This document shows, in pieces, positions 9,440-18,460 of a stretch of DNA of 64,000 bases. Made by a program: the position numbers and the translations under genes. Position 1 is the stretch's first letter; each line of letters begins with the position of its first letter. The DNA comes from Chloracidobacterium sp. (GTDB lineage: Bacteria; Acidobacteriota; Blastocatellia; Pyrinomonadales; Pyrinomonadaceae): assembly GCA_016720705.1 (NCBI GenBank), contig JADKKB010000002.1:62001-126000 (forward strand). Reading direction: 5' to 3'. A model generated the notes under the pieces. It saw only the letters and a program-made list of their open reading frames with translations. It was not told the origin of the DNA and did not search any database.

Positions 9440-9835
9440 ATGCTAGATGTCGCAACTTATATCGTCGTAATACTGTGGGGAGCCTTTCTCGTCGGGCTTG
9501 GGGTGACGTCATTTATCAAGCCTGACGCTACCAAAGCGTTTCTGCTTGCGTTTGCTCAGACGCGTGCTAAACACTTTATCGAAATGGCTCTTCGCCTGAT
9601 CGTCGGGGCGTCGATGCTCGTCCAATCATCGCGTATCGAGTTTCCGGTGGTCTTCGCAATATTCGGCTGGATGCTCGTCGGCACGACCGCCGTTCTCATA
9701 CTCGTACCATGGCGTTGGCACAAAGCCTTCGCCGACAAAACCGTCCCAAACGCCGTCCGTTACATCTCCCTAATGGGAATCTTCGCCCTAGCCCTCGGCG
9801 TGTTTATGATCTCGCTGATGATCTTGCGACCGTGA
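9440..9835 (+). CDS. Small four-helix membrane protein, unknown function
   Basis: A 131-residue, strongly hydrophobic protein with about four predicted membrane helices (residues 5-28, 45-63, 67-88 and 106-128). I recognise no catalytic motif. It lies between two unrelated secreted-protein genes, so context gives no hint of a role. The ATG start and coding pattern are good; function is unassigned. Confidence 0.65.
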   Translation: MLDVATYIVVILWGAFLVGLGVTSFIKPDATKAFLLAFAQTRAKHFIEMALRLIVGASMLVQSSRIEFPVVFAIFGWMLVGTTAVLILVPWRWHKAFADKTVPNAVRYISLMGIFALALGVFMISLMILRP

Positions 9836-9885
9836 TCGGACAAAATACCAAAACGGAGTACAATAGCCAAAAAGGAGCCTAAAAT

Positions 9886-11106
9886 ATGAAACGATCCATT
9901 CTGCTGACATTGGTTTCCGCCATCGTATTCACGATGATCGCAAACGCCCAACCGAATCGTAACGGCAAGCTAGACGATGGTTTTACGTGGTTTGAGACGG
10001 TGCCGACATACGGTCTCGATGCAACACAATCGCGTGTCAATACGGGATGGTCTTTGAAGTCGGCAGTGAGGCTGATAGGTGATACGCCGGACGGCAGCAT
10101 CATTAAGCTCGTTGTCGAAAAGGGCGGCAAATCTGTAATGACTAATTCGTGCAAGGGCGGTTCTTTTCACAACACGCCCGGTGCGGTCGGTGACAGTTTT
10201 ATGTGGACGTATAGCTGCTGGGACAAGACGCAGTTCACGCTCGAGACCGGTACGTTCGACGTCAAGGTTTTCACGATCATCGGCGGTGCAGAGAAGTTGC
10301 AACGTACGTATAAGATCGACGTACGCAAGGTTGACCGCATAAAGGGCAGCGTCCAAAAGCCCGAGCCCGATTTCCCCGAATACTACATCAACCGCCACGC
10401 CGAGACGCCCTTCGCCTTTATCTTTCTGCGCCCGGCGACCAGCTATGGCTATTCGCAAACGCTTGCGGCGTCCGAATCCAGTCAGTCAAAAGTCGAAGTT
10501 CATTTCAGCTATTCGCCAATGGTCTCGAACGGATTCGGTATCAGGAAAGCGACATGTTCAGTCGACGGCAAGACCGTCACGCCGGACAATTCAAACATAA
10601 CCGGACTCACGAACATTCTCACCCAAAGTCATCGCAACTACACCGCGATGCACACGGACCGCCTTGCTGCTAAATATAAGGTCGGGCCCGTTTACAAGGA
10701 CCAGATCGCCTTTGACTCGCTCGAAGTAAATCTGCCGATAGCGTGGGGTAGCAACAGCAACGAAAACCTACCCGCAATGAATAAGCTCAAAGGTAATTGG
10801 GAATGCAGGATAATGGAAGGCAGCGAGGTGATACGCACTTTTCGCTGGAAAGTCGGAGCCGACGGCCGCCCCGTGCTTCACCCCGAACAAGCCAACGGCA
10901 ACATCAATCTCTTTTACAATTCCTATCTCGTCGATATGGAGATCCCGGCAGGCGGCAGCTCGCTCGATAACCGCCTCGTCCCAATGAGCGCCGACAGCGG
11001 AATATTTTACGGCATCCCGCTCTCCACCGCCGAAGGCAGAGCCATGACCACTAAGGTCCCCAAAAAAGGAAACCCGTTCCCGATCACGTCCGACAAAGTA
11101 AAATGA
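9886..11106 (+). CDS. Secreted protein of unknown function
   Basis: A 406-residue protein with a clear signal peptide (residues 1-22, ending IANAQ) and a good ribosome-binding site (AAAGGAG, about 10 bases upstream). The mature part is beta-rich with few cysteines and no motif I recognise. An internal stretch near 150-165 is rich in Pro and aromatic residues (EPDFPEYYINRH). Probably periplasmic or surface-exposed. It is monocistronic: a hairpin follows and then an insertion sequence. Confidence 0.7.
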   Translation: MKRSILLTLVSAIVFTMIANAQPNRNGKLDDGFTWFETVPTYGLDATQSRVNTGWSLKSAVRLIGDTPDGSIIKLVVEKGGKSVMTNSCKGGSFHNTPGAVGDSFMWTYSCWDKTQFTLETGTFDVKVFTIIGGAEKLQRTYKIDVRKVDRIKGSVQKPEPDFPEYYINRHAETPFAFIFLRPATSYGYSQTLAASESSQSKVEVHFSYSPMVSNGFGIRKATCSVDGKTVTPDNSNITGLTNILTQSHRNYTAMHTDRLAAKYKVGPVYKDQIAFDSLEVNLPIAWGSNSNENLPAMNKLKGNWECRIMEGSEVIRTFRWKVGADGRPVLHPEQANGNINLFYNSYLVDMEIPAGGSSLDNRLVPMSADSGIFYGIPLSTAEGRAMTTKVPKKGNPFPITSDKVK

Positions 11107-11150
11107 TCGAAATGCGTGACATCAATCCGCACCGCCAATCCCCATCTTAA

Positions 11151-11172
11151 AGAGGCCGCATCAGCGGCCTCT
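11151..11172 (+). terminator. Hairpin after secreted-protein gene
   Basis: A 9-bp perfect stem (AGAGGCCGC / GCGGCCTCT) with loop ATCA lies 45 bases after the stop of the upstream gene. The following T content is poor, so termination strength is uncertain. It shows that the 3' end of that gene was not removed by the adjacent IS insertion. Confidence 0.6.
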
Positions 11173-11223
11173 CATACTGTAAACCTCCCCTGATTGTTAC
11201 CCGTCTAAATTGGAGTTTTCGGG

Positions 11224-12039
11224 TTAAGGAGAACGTGTCCGCATGATGCTCTGGGAGGCATGCCTCCCAGAGCATCTGGGCCGGCGGCGGTTGTAGAAAT
11301 CGATCCACTTGGCCGTTAGTTCTCGTACCTGGTCCAAACTTTCAAAGATATACATATCGAGGATCGCCTGACGATATGTCCTGTTAAAACGCTCGACGTA
11401 GCCGTTTTGCATTGGGCGTCCGGGTTTGATGAACGCGAGCTCGACCTGGTTCTGCTCGGCCCAGTCCGCGACTGCTACGCTCGTGAACTCCGGTCCGTTA
11501 TCGAATCGGATCCGCTGCGGCAGGCCTCTCGTTTCGGCGAGCCGGTCAAGCACTCTGATGACCCTTCTGCTTCCGAGATTGAGATCGATCTCGATTGCCA
11601 GCACCTCGCGTCGGTGGTCGTCGATCACGTTAAAGGTGCGAAACCGACGTCCGTCACCCAATGCATCGCTCATGAAATCCGCCGACCAGCTTTGGTTCGC
11701 ACTGACGGGAACCGTCAATGGCTCAGGATGCCTCGTCGGAACACGCCGCTTATACTTTCGACGCTTGTTCAGCTTCATCTCGCAGTAAACACGGTGCACA
11801 CGCTTGTGGTTCCAACCGTGCCCGTCGGCTTTGAGCAGATCGTAGAACTTCCCAAATCCGAGATCGGGATGGTCTCTGGCGAGATTGCCCAGAGCTTCGA
11901 TCAACGCCGCGTCGTCCCTTTGTTGCGGCGAGTACCGATACACCCGTCTCGATATCAACACCGCTTCACACGCACGCCTCTCACTAAGCTCATGTTCCGT
12001 TTTCAAATACCCGACCGCCTCTCGCCTCAACGGCGTCAC
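11224..12039 (-). CDS. IS3-family transposase OrfB (DDE integrase)
   Basis: The catalytic part of the transposase. It has an HTH_21-like N-terminus (ELSERRACEAV) and an rve-type integrase core. The acidic triad is visible as the Asp in SWSADFMSD, the Asp in RFDNGPEF and the Glu in NGYVERFNRT. Its GTG start lies in the +1 frame relative to OrfA. Either independent initiation or a frameshift at the A7 run (12045-12051) is needed. The C-terminus reads to 11224, close to the element end. The catalytic core looks intact. Confidence 0.87.
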   Translation of the reverse strand: MTPLRREAVGYLKTEHELSERRACEAVLISRRVYRYSPQQRDDAALIEALGNLARDHPDLGFGKFYDLLKADGHGWNHKRVHRVYCEMKLNKRRKYKRRVPTRHPEPLTVPVSANQSWSADFMSDALGDGRRFRTFNVIDDHRREVLAIEIDLNLGSRRVIRVLDRLAETRGLPQRIRFDNGPEFTSVAVADWAEQNQVELAFIKPGRPMQNGYVERFNRTYRQAILDMYIFESLDQVRELTAKWIDFYNRRRPRCSGRHASQSIMRTRSP

Positions 12040-12304
12040 CAGCCTTTTTTTCGATCAGTCCTTTCAACGCTCGGTTCTCTAAACTCATCTCCGCGTACAT
12101 CGCTTTCAGCTTTGCGTTCTCTTCCTCAAGCTCCCGCAGCCTCTTGATCTCGCTCGCTGTCATCCCGCCATACTTCGCCTTCCAGTTGAAATACGTCGAA
12201 TCCGAGATCGAATGCTCGCGGCATACCTCAGCCACCTTCCGACCGTTCTCCACCGCTTTCAATATCCCCAATACCTGCCCTTCACTAAACTTACTCCTCT
12301 TCAT
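11990..12304 (-). CDS. IS3-family transposase OrfA (HTH and leucine zipper)
   Basis: A 104-residue OrfA. It has an HTH domain (KFSEGQVLGILKAVENG, then VCREHSISDSTYFNWKAKYGG), followed by a heptad coiled coil (IKRLRELEEENAKLKAMYAEM) used for multimerisation. It binds the terminal repeats. The last 20 residues overlap OrfB in a different frame after the A7 run. Confidence 0.87.
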   Translation of the reverse strand: MKRSKFSEGQVLGILKAVENGRKVAEVCREHSISDSTYFNWKAKYGGMTASEIKRLRELEEENAKLKAMYAEMSLENRALKGLIEKKAGDAVEARGGRVFENGT

Positions 12305-12349
12305 CTTCAGCCTCCTTCTCTATCCTATCTCAAAGGCCGAAATCTCCAC

Positions 12350-13489
12350 TTACCAGTGGTTACATTCTAAGGGATCCTTACAGTAGAATGCGGATAATCT
12401 TAAAGAAAAACTAACTGTTTCCCGTGCAGTCACTAATACTTCAAATGCTCCTTGGGGAAGGTTTACTTCAATTGAATCGCCAGATATAAATCCGTTTGAT
12501 GAATAGTAACCACCCTTAATCTGAACGCTCACGTTACCTCTCGCACTAAAGTTACCTTGTATACGAGCGGGAGACTTTAGTCGAAAGCGATAGACGCGCG
12601 AATCTTCTGGTCTCGAATAACCTGCGCTAAGAACATCGGTCGCACTCACGATGATTTCACTCATAATAGGGCGTTTTGGTGTCGAAGTAGCTAGTTGCGG
12701 TAATTGTATCGGTGAATATGATGGCAACGGGGTTACCTCCGGTAATCCCTCGACGTCTAGTTCGTTCGACGTCGTATTCGATTCGGAGTTTGAATTTGGC
12801 TTTGGAACAGATGACTTAGTTGTAACTGTTGGGCTGACGGTCGGAGAAGCAGTAGGAGTGGCTGGAGGTGTATTATTTTCTAATGTGTTTTGATTTGTCG
12901 CCAAGTCCGGTGATGGGGTTTGTCCAAGATATCCAACACTTACAACAACGATTCCTACGATTAGGAAAAGGCTAGTTGTCATAAATAGATACGTAAAAGT
13001 AGCATAGCGCGGCAATGCCGAGTTTCGTGCTTCTTTGTCCGTCAAGGACGCTCCGCAATCCGAGCAAAATGAATACTCGCATTCTCTCGAAAACGAACAA
13101 CATTCCTTTTCATACAAATCTAACTCGTTCATTTCCTTTTTTGCAATGTGAAATACAAATGCCGAACCTATTCCAAACCAACCGATAACCCCCGCACCTA
13201 AAAACACAAGAAGTGACGAAATCCTATCTAACCAATTCGAAGCTGCAATCTGACGAAGCGTGGCTCCCCAATGTCTAACGCCGCCGTGATGTGAGCAAGT
13301 CCCACTTCCAGTACTCCGACTAAACCAACTATCACTACAAACAGCTCCAACACTTTGTGGAACAGTTTGCGCAAATTGTTTAAGCGAATGAAACTCAGCG
13401 TAATCCCACTTTAGGTAAAAGTAAGTCGGAATCGCGAAAAGTACGACGACCGATACCTGAAATAGAAATACTAAAGCAAGATTCTTCAT
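12350..13489 (-). CDS. Membrane protein with zinc ribbon and PPC-like domain, 3' end altered by IS
   Basis: Reading from the N-terminus: a membrane helix (about residues 5-25), a periplasmic loop, a second helix near 85-110, and a cytoplasmic zinc-ribbon-like cysteine cluster (CCSFSRECEYSFCSDCGASL, about 130-150). A third helix follows (about 165-185), then a Pro/Thr/Ser-rich linker and a C-terminal beta domain resembling bacterial pre-peptidase C-terminal (PPC) folds. The final four residues (CNHW) and the stop are encoded by the IS terminus, so the natural C-terminus was cut off, though perhaps only by a few residues. Function unknown. Confidence 0.65.
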   Translation of the reverse strand: MKNLALVFLFQVSVVVLFAIPTYFYLKWDYAEFHSLKQFAQTVPQSVGAVCSDSWFSRSTGSGTCSHHGGVRHWGATLRQIAASNWLDRISSLLVFLGAGVIGWFGIGSAFVFHIAKKEMNELDLYEKECCSFSRECEYSFCSDCGASLTDKEARNSALPRYATFTYLFMTTSLFLIVGIVVVSVGYLGQTPSPDLATNQNTLENNTPPATPTASPTVSPTVTTKSSVPKPNSNSESNTTSNELDVEGLPEVTPLPSYSPIQLPQLATSTPKRPIMSEIIVSATDVLSAGYSRPEDSRVYRFRLKSPARIQGNFSARGNVSVQIKGGYYSSNGFISGDSIEVNLPQGAFEVLVTARETVSFSLRLSAFYCKDPLECNHW

Positions 13490-13558
13490 TTAATTATCAG
13501 CATATCGAACGGTTGAGGTTCGAGGTAGGTGCAAGAGCTACACTCTGAGTAGATTAAG

Positions 13559-14158
13559 TTATGCTCGCGTTCGCACAATATAGAAACGCCATGTCCATCG
13601 ATACCCACTTGTAAATTCCTTGACTCCACTCGTCGGGGTTGCCCTTGGCACTGAGGCATAGTATTCATAGCGACCACCGCCGGTCTCAATTTCAACTTCC
13701 TTATCGGCCGGGACGGTATATGTTACTCCGCCGAATTTAAGAGTCAATATTCTGTCTGTGTCGTTTACCGCCCGAATTACCGTCTCGGTGCCACCAACAT
13801 ACTCTCGTTGAAATGGAGTTTCGCCTGCGGAGAGCGGTTTTGTCGTCGTCTTGGGCCGTTTGTCGTTTCTCGAATCTGTAATGACGGGATCAGGAGAGGA
13901 CTCATCTTCGTCGGTAATTCTAATAGCATTCCCATGAATCCAGCCGACATATTTTGGAGATTGAATCAGATACCATGGTGATTCTACTTTGTATATCTGG
14001 AACGTCTCATCTTTTACAAGTTTCGTCACAATGACGCCGGCGTTCGAGGGTGTTCCACGCAAATTTGCCTGTATCGAGATAACTACCCCACTCTCCTGCG
14101 CAAAAAGAGGCAGCGAAAGAAATATTAACATCAGGAAAGTCAGTATTTTACACTTCAT
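13559..14158 (-). CDS. Secreted bacterial SH3-like domain protein
   Basis: A protein of about 199 residues. The start at 14158 (MKCKILTFLML) gives a signal peptide ending LFAQ; longer upstream frames have no signal. Residues 22-80 form an SH3b-like module (ANLRGTPSNAGVIVTKLVKDE, then WYLIQS-KYVGWIHGNAI) of the kind that binds cell-wall peptides. A Lys/Thr-rich linker leads to a C-terminal beta domain. It lies downstream of a small Pro-tailed gene on the same strand and may be co-transcribed. Confidence 0.75.
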   Translation of the reverse strand: MKCKILTFLMLIFLSLPLFAQESGVVISIQANLRGTPSNAGVIVTKLVKDETFQIYKVESPWYLIQSPKYVGWIHGNAIRITDEDESSPDPVITDSRNDKRPKTTTKPLSAGETPFQREYVGGTETVIRAVNDTDRILTLKFGGVTYTVPADKEVEIETGGGRYEYYASVPRATPTSGVKEFTSGYRWTWRFYIVRTRA

Positions 14159-14175
14159 TTGAATTAATTCCTCCT

Positions 14176-14445
14176 TTAGGGCGTTGGAGGCGTTGGGGGG
14201 GGCTTTTTCTTTGGGGGATTTTCTACGTGGCTGGCGGATTTCCACGAAGCCAAAGCTGCTACGTCGCCGTCGAAGACTAGTTCGATCAGGTAGCCGCAGG
14301 TGCGTTTCCGTTGCATTAGGGCGTCGACCTTTGCGAGTATTGACGCGCGTTTGCCGACTTTGCCGCCTTGGGCGGATGATCGGGCGGCGGATAGGGCTTC
14401 AGAACGGTCGAGAGTCTTAATACGTCTGCGGGTTACGTCGTCCAT
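14176..14445 (-). CDS. Small basic protein with Pro-rich tail, unknown
   Basis: An 89-residue frame: a helical basic part (about 1-70, including VGKRASILAKVDALMQRKR) and a Lys/Pro/Thr-rich tail. It ends 17 bases before the SH3 protein start. I know no family. It could be a real small gene or a chance frame; codon use is acceptable. Confidence 0.4.
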   Translation of the reverse strand: MDDVTRRRIKTLDRSEALSAARSSAQGGKVGKRASILAKVDALMQRKRTCGYLIELVFDGDVAALASWKSASHVENPPKKKPPPTPPTP

Positions 14446-14780
14446 GAGGTAAATCTCCCTGAGGTTGAAGTTTTACACTCTTATTGTGAGTGTGCCGTCT
14501 ATCTTACACCTGAATAGTGAAGTGTCAATGCCGCGGACGGACTTCGAACAAGCGTTGAAGCGTATGAAAGTGGCGTGGAAATCGTTGTGAGTGATGTTGC
14601 GACGATTCTATGTAGCGTTTTCGGAGCCCAGTCGCTATCGCACCCGGTTCTGACAAAACTGACCGCCCGCTGATGCAGGCGGTTATGACTGAGACACATC
14701 AGAAGGGCAGGCGTGAATACCCGCACTTTAGATCGCATTTCATTAATTCACGGACAGTGCCGTACCGATATTCGTACGGT
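14446..14780. other. Intergenic stretch with REP-like hairpin
   Basis: I see no gene here. The stretch holds a hairpin at 14662-14683 (ACCGCC, 10-base spacer, GGCGGT) preceded by a GTCGCTATCGCACCCGG segment that looks like a repeat-family unit. A 6-bp inverted repeat sits at 14760-14779 (CCGTAC / GTACGG) next to the stop of the following lipoprotein gene and may act as its terminator. Confidence 0.45.
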
Positions 14781-15641
14781 TTAGACTACCTGAAAATTGA
14801 TCGCATATTCCGCTAGCTTTTCGGTACCGTTTGTTTCGACAACGATCTTGTAATTACCGGTTTCAGGAAGCGTGAGGCTAAAGTCGTTTCTTTGGACGTA
14901 GATCGTGTAACCGTTCGGTCCAATGAGGGAAATTTCAGCACCTTTGTTGCGAAGGAACGAGACGTCCATAGTTTGTCCTTTTTTCGCACCCAGAATGTAG
15001 GTATGGACATCAGGCCTCACGATACTTAACACCCCAGAATAATCCGCTGATGACCTGCCAGCGTTAAATTTAACTGTTTTGGTAAATGTACCGGTTCCCA
15101 TCCCCGGGATAGTTTGAGCGACGTTGCCGGCGCCAGTAACAGAGAACGTAATATCATAATCCGAATTTGCATTCCCGGCCTTTACGATAATTTTGTAGTT
15201 TCCGGTCTTATTTACGGTGTCATCGAAATCGACAATATCAACTGCCTTTACGAATGAGTTTCCCGACGGTTCTATTACAGTAAAGAGAGCATCTGACGTT
15301 TTGCCCTGTTTCATATTCACGACCAATTTCTGACCGGCTGATATTTTCAGAGTGTAGGTGTATGTCGTGCCCGGGGTGATCGACCGACTATAGGATTTCG
15401 ACGTACTGCCTTGAGCAAAAGTCACGACTTCGCCACTACCGCTTCCGCTTGTTGAGTTGGCGGGAGCGGTATTCGCCGGTGCTGAATTTGATCCGGAATC
15501 TGCAACTACCGGACTTGTCTCTGCACTTGCCGGTTCAGATCTCCGGATCTCTTTGGAGCTCAAAGAATCGCCGCATCCGGCAGTAACTCCGAACGCTGAA
15601 ACAATAAATAAAACGATGTAAAGTTTGTTAGAAATGGACAT
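14781..15641 (-). CDS. Lipoprotein with two PPC-like beta domains
   Basis: A 286-residue lipoprotein. The signal has lipobox VTAGC (Cys near residue 22), then a Ser/Ala/Asn-rich linker. Two beta-sandwich repeats of about 95 residues each follow, both with TYTYTLKISAGQKLVVNM-like and HTYILGAKKGQTMDVSF-like segments and ending NYKIVV. This is the pattern of PPC domains, which often occur at the end of secreted enzymes but stand alone here. I chose 15641 because the signal begins there. Confidence 0.75.
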   Translation of the reverse strand: MSISNKLYIVLFIVSAFGVTAGCGDSLSSKEIRRSEPASAETSPVVADSGSNSAPANTAPANSTSGSGSGEVVTFAQGSTSKSYSRSITPGTTYTYTLKISAGQKLVVNMKQGKTSDALFTVIEPSGNSFVKAVDIVDFDDTVNKTGNYKIIVKAGNANSDYDITFSVTGAGNVAQTIPGMGTGTFTKTVKFNAGRSSADYSGVLSIVRPDVHTYILGAKKGQTMDVSFLRNKGAEISLIGPNGYTIYVQRNDFSLTLPETGNYKIVVETNGTEKLAEYAINFQVV

Positions 15642-15892
15642 AATGGATTCTTCTTTAAGGAAGACTTTAAGCGAAGTGATCTCGCATATGCAAATTTGGA
15701 CCAAGCCAAAGTCCCTGAATAAATGACCAGATCTGCCTCAGAAAATACGATCGGCACTAATTAGTGAGCGAAAGTTATGTTAAGGTATGTAAATCCTCGA
15801 AAGATCAAAATGCTATTTGGACTCGTAATTATGTGCGGATTCTCAATTACAAGTTTAGGAATTTCAACGAAACTTTAACGAAATAGATCACT

Positions 15893-16249
15893 GTGAAACA
15901 GACAAATAAGCGGAGACTGCTGGCAATCTGACTCGTTTTACTGATTCCCATCATATCGATAATTTCCATAATTGGCTAAATATACATACCGGGACTGATC
16001 GCTTAAAGCTATGCCGATCCCTGGTGGAAAAAGGACGGAAATACGAAACGCGAGACGAAGAATGCAGGCTCTGTGTTTGCGGAATACACTATTGCTTCGG
16101 GTAACAAAATGACTCAAAAAGTTTTGATCGGCAATGCATACAATAACGCTGGCGATCTTAATGTCTATAGTTATCAGTTCGCACATAATGGAAAGGAATT
16201 GACTCTGACTAGAAATGGTCAGACGTTTATTCCTTGGCTACGCAAATAA
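15893..16249 (+). pseudogene. Dead small exported-protein gene with three in-frame stops
   Basis: From GTG 15893 to TAA 16247-16249 a single frame of 118 codons reads as a coherent protein: a basic N-terminus (KQTNKRR), a hydrophobic signal or anchor (LVLLIPIISIISIIG), then SYADPWWKKDG and a hydrophilic C-terminus ending PWLRK. It is broken by TGA at 15929, TAA at 15977 and TAA at 16004. No frameshift is needed, so these are point nonsense changes clustered in the signal region. From 16007 on the frame is open for about 80 codons. The family is unknown. Confidence 0.6.
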
Positions 16250-16299
16250 TTTTTGTACTTGACCCGACTGTAATAAAAGGAATCTCAAAAAGAATAAAT

Positions 16300-17256
16300 A
16301 TGAAAATACTGAAGTCGCTCCAGCTTAAGACATTATCGTCAAAGCTTTTTGTTAAACTGACGATCGTTATCGCGATCACGATAGTGGCCAGCCAGTGTTC
16401 GTGGTTCGATAAGTCCAAAACCTACCGGCTAACGAACAAACTCGATGGCAAAGACAGATCGATGGCCTTTAACAAAGGTAGCGGAAGCGAAATAGTAATT
16501 AAGGACTCGGCGGACGATGAAGCTCAGTACTGGAAAATTACGCCGGAGGGAGAAAATTACTACATTCGAAATGTCCTCTTTGGAAGCAAGGAATCGCTAG
16601 AGGTCAAGGACGACAAGAGCGACATTTTCGTCGGAATGGCTTTGACAGCAAAAGACGACGGCCAAATGTGGGCGATCTCGCCGGTCGGTGATGACTACTT
16701 CCGGATCACTAACAAATGGATCGGAAATAAGAAGGCTCTGTCACACCAAAAGATCGAGACTGTAGATATTAAACTCAAAGATTCAAACGCCAGCGACGGA
16801 CAACTTTGGAAAAAGGTGGCGGGTCAAAACGGATATGTCCGTTTCGTCAACAAAAAACTGGGTGACGGAATGTTTTTGACTGTGCCGAATGACGGCACGA
16901 TGGCCAATTTGGGCATTGAAAAGGGCGATTATGCGGGAGCCAATTGGAAGTTATCACCTGCCGGAAATGGCTGCGATAATTTTGCCAATGAATATGCTCA
17001 GGGGAAGTCTTTAGACGTGGTCAACGACGATAAAAAGGACAGTGTCCAAGTGGTTAAGACAGAAAACGTTAGCGGACAATGTTGGAAAATGACGCCGGTG
17101 GGAAATGATTACTTTCGTTTAACCAACTCGTTTCTTGGAGAAACAAAATCGCTTGAGGCCGCGGTCCTTGTTACATTCTCTCTGGAAATGGCCCCCAAGT
17201 CGGACACCGATCCCGGTCAACTCTGGAAAATGACAAATATCTCGTCAGGTAAATAA
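16300..17256 (+). CDS. Lipoprotein with ricin-like (QxW) beta-trefoil repeats
   Basis: A 318-residue protein starting at 16300, where a signal with a late Cys (VASQCSW) begins. The mature part has about six repeats of roughly 45-50 residues, each with an [RY]-x-[LI]-x-N segment and an ending of the type (G)QxWK (AQYWKI, GQMWAI, GQLWKK, GQCWKM, GQLWKM). This is the signature of ricin-B-like beta-trefoil modules, commonly carbohydrate-binding. Two three-lobed domains are plausible. Ligand unknown. It starts just after the dead gene at 15893-16249. Confidence 0.7.
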   Translation: MKILKSLQLKTLSSKLFVKLTIVIAITIVASQCSWFDKSKTYRLTNKLDGKDRSMAFNKGSGSEIVIKDSADDEAQYWKITPEGENYYIRNVLFGSKESLEVKDDKSDIFVGMALTAKDDGQMWAISPVGDDYFRITNKWIGNKKALSHQKIETVDIKLKDSNASDGQLWKKVAGQNGYVRFVNKKLGDGMFLTVPNDGTMANLGIEKGDYAGANWKLSPAGNGCDNFANEYAQGKSLDVVNDDKKDSVQVVKTENVSGQCWKMTPVGNDYFRLTNSFLGETKSLEAAVLVTFSLEMAPKSDTDPGQLWKMTNISSGK

Positions 17257-17315
17257 CCTGAATCGATTTGTTAACCAATCGCTGGCACTAAGAGCAGTTC
17301 ATTGGATGGGTTTGC

Positions 17316-18371
17316 CTAAGATCCAAACTGCTTTTTCAAACTCTCCGTGTAAGGTGCACGAGCGACGCCTTTTTCCGTGATGATCGCGGTGACAAGGTCG
17401 TTGGGCGTGACGTCGAAGGCGTAGTTTGTAATGCCGACGCCTTCGGGGGCGAGCTGGTGGCCTTTGACGTGGGTGACTTCTTCCGGCCCTCGTTCCTCGA
17501 TCGGTATCTCGTCGCCATTGGGGCAATTCATATCGACGGTTGAGAGCGGTGCCGCGACGTAGAACGGTATGCCGTGGCGTTTTGCCAAAACGGCGACCAT
17601 ATAGGTGCCGATCTTATTGGCGACATCGCCGTTGGCCGCGATCCGGTCGCTGCCCACCACCACGGCCTGAATATCACCACGCTTCATAATGTGGCCGCTC
17701 ATATTGTCGGTGATCAGCGTCACGGGAATGTCGTCTTCCATCAATTCCCAAGCGGTGAGCCGAGCTCCTTGCAGGTATGGCCGCGTTTCGTCGGCGATGA
17801 CCGCGATATTCTTGCCCTGATCGACCGCACCGCGAATCACTCCAAGCGCAGTACCCCAAACGCCGCCCGTCGCCAAAGCTCCCGCGTTGCAGTGCGTTAG
17901 AACCGTATCATTATCCGCGAGCAATTCGCCGCCGAACTGAGCGATCAAACGCTGAGCTTCGATGTCTTCGTCGTGGATCGCAAGCGCGTCGGTTTTGAGT
18001 ATCTCTTTGATCTCGCTGACCGACTTCCCTGCTGATTTGGCCTGTTGGAACGTGCGATTCATACGGTCGATCGCCCAAAAGAGATTGACCGCAGTCGGAC
18101 GCGTCCTAGCTAGAACGTCTCCGGCGAATTCGAGTTCGTCTTCGAGATCAACGACCGTCGTGCCGACGAAATTCTTAGCCGCGATGGCCATTCCATAAGC
18201 CGCTGAAACGCCGATCGCCGGAGCACCGCGCACAACCATATCTTTGATACCGGCGGCGACTTCGTCGTAAGTCTTAAGCGTCAGCCAGACTTCCTCGGTC
18301 GGCAGCAATCGCTGATCGAGCATCAAAACGCCTTCGTCGGACCACTTTACGGGAATAATATCGAGTTTCAT
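17316..18371 (-). CDS. mtnA: S-methyl-5-thioribose-1-phosphate isomerase
   Basis: A 351-residue MtnA, which isomerises methylthioribose-1-phosphate to methylthioribulose-1-phosphate in methionine salvage. Family segments are intact: VVRGAPAIGVSAAYG, HCNAGALATGGVWGTALG with the catalytic Cys, and GSDRIAANGDVANKIGTY with the catalytic Asp. The C-terminal ITNYAFDVTPNDLVTAIITE is typical. I chose the start at 18371 because the family N-terminus (MKLDIIPVKWSDEG) is there; the frame stays open far upstream by chance. No other methionine-salvage gene is in view. Confidence 0.94.
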   Translation of the reverse strand: MKLDIIPVKWSDEGVLMLDQRLLPTEEVWLTLKTYDEVAAGIKDMVVRGAPAIGVSAAYGMAIAAKNFVGTTVVDLEDELEFAGDVLARTRPTAVNLFWAIDRMNRTFQQAKSAGKSVSEIKEILKTDALAIHDEDIEAQRLIAQFGGELLADNDTVLTHCNAGALATGGVWGTALGVIRGAVDQGKNIAVIADETRPYLQGARLTAWELMEDDIPVTLITDNMSGHIMKRGDIQAVVVGSDRIAANGDVANKIGTYMVAVLAKRHGIPFYVAAPLSTVDMNCPNGDEIPIEERGPEEVTHVKGHQLAPEGVGITNYAFDVTPNDLVTAIITEKGVARAPYTESLKKQFGS

Positions 18372-18460
18372 AAAGTCCTCGATTATAGCGGAACAGTCGG
18401 CAATTGTGAAATTCATCTCCTCTCTCGGCGTTTCGCGTGGCTTTGAGTAAAACCATCTCT

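Larger units (their letters stand above)
11195..12364 (-). mobile_element. IS3-family insertion sequence (IS407-like group)
   Basis: The boundaries were set from imperfect terminal inverted repeats. The left end begins TGTTACC and the right end, read inward, begins TGTAACC; both then share AA-TGGAG-TTTCGG. The termini are TG...CA as is usual for the family. Two overlapping transposase frames are read on the minus strand. No target-site duplication is visible (left flank TGAT, right flank TTCT), which suggests rearrangement after insertion. The total of 1,170 bp is slightly short but reasonable for the family. Confidence 0.85.

Noticed and set aside
15893..16249. Stop-codon readthrough or an alternative genetic code
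   Set aside because: TAA and TGA both occur as in-frame interruptions, only in dead-looking genes, while dozens of intact genes end normally at these codons.
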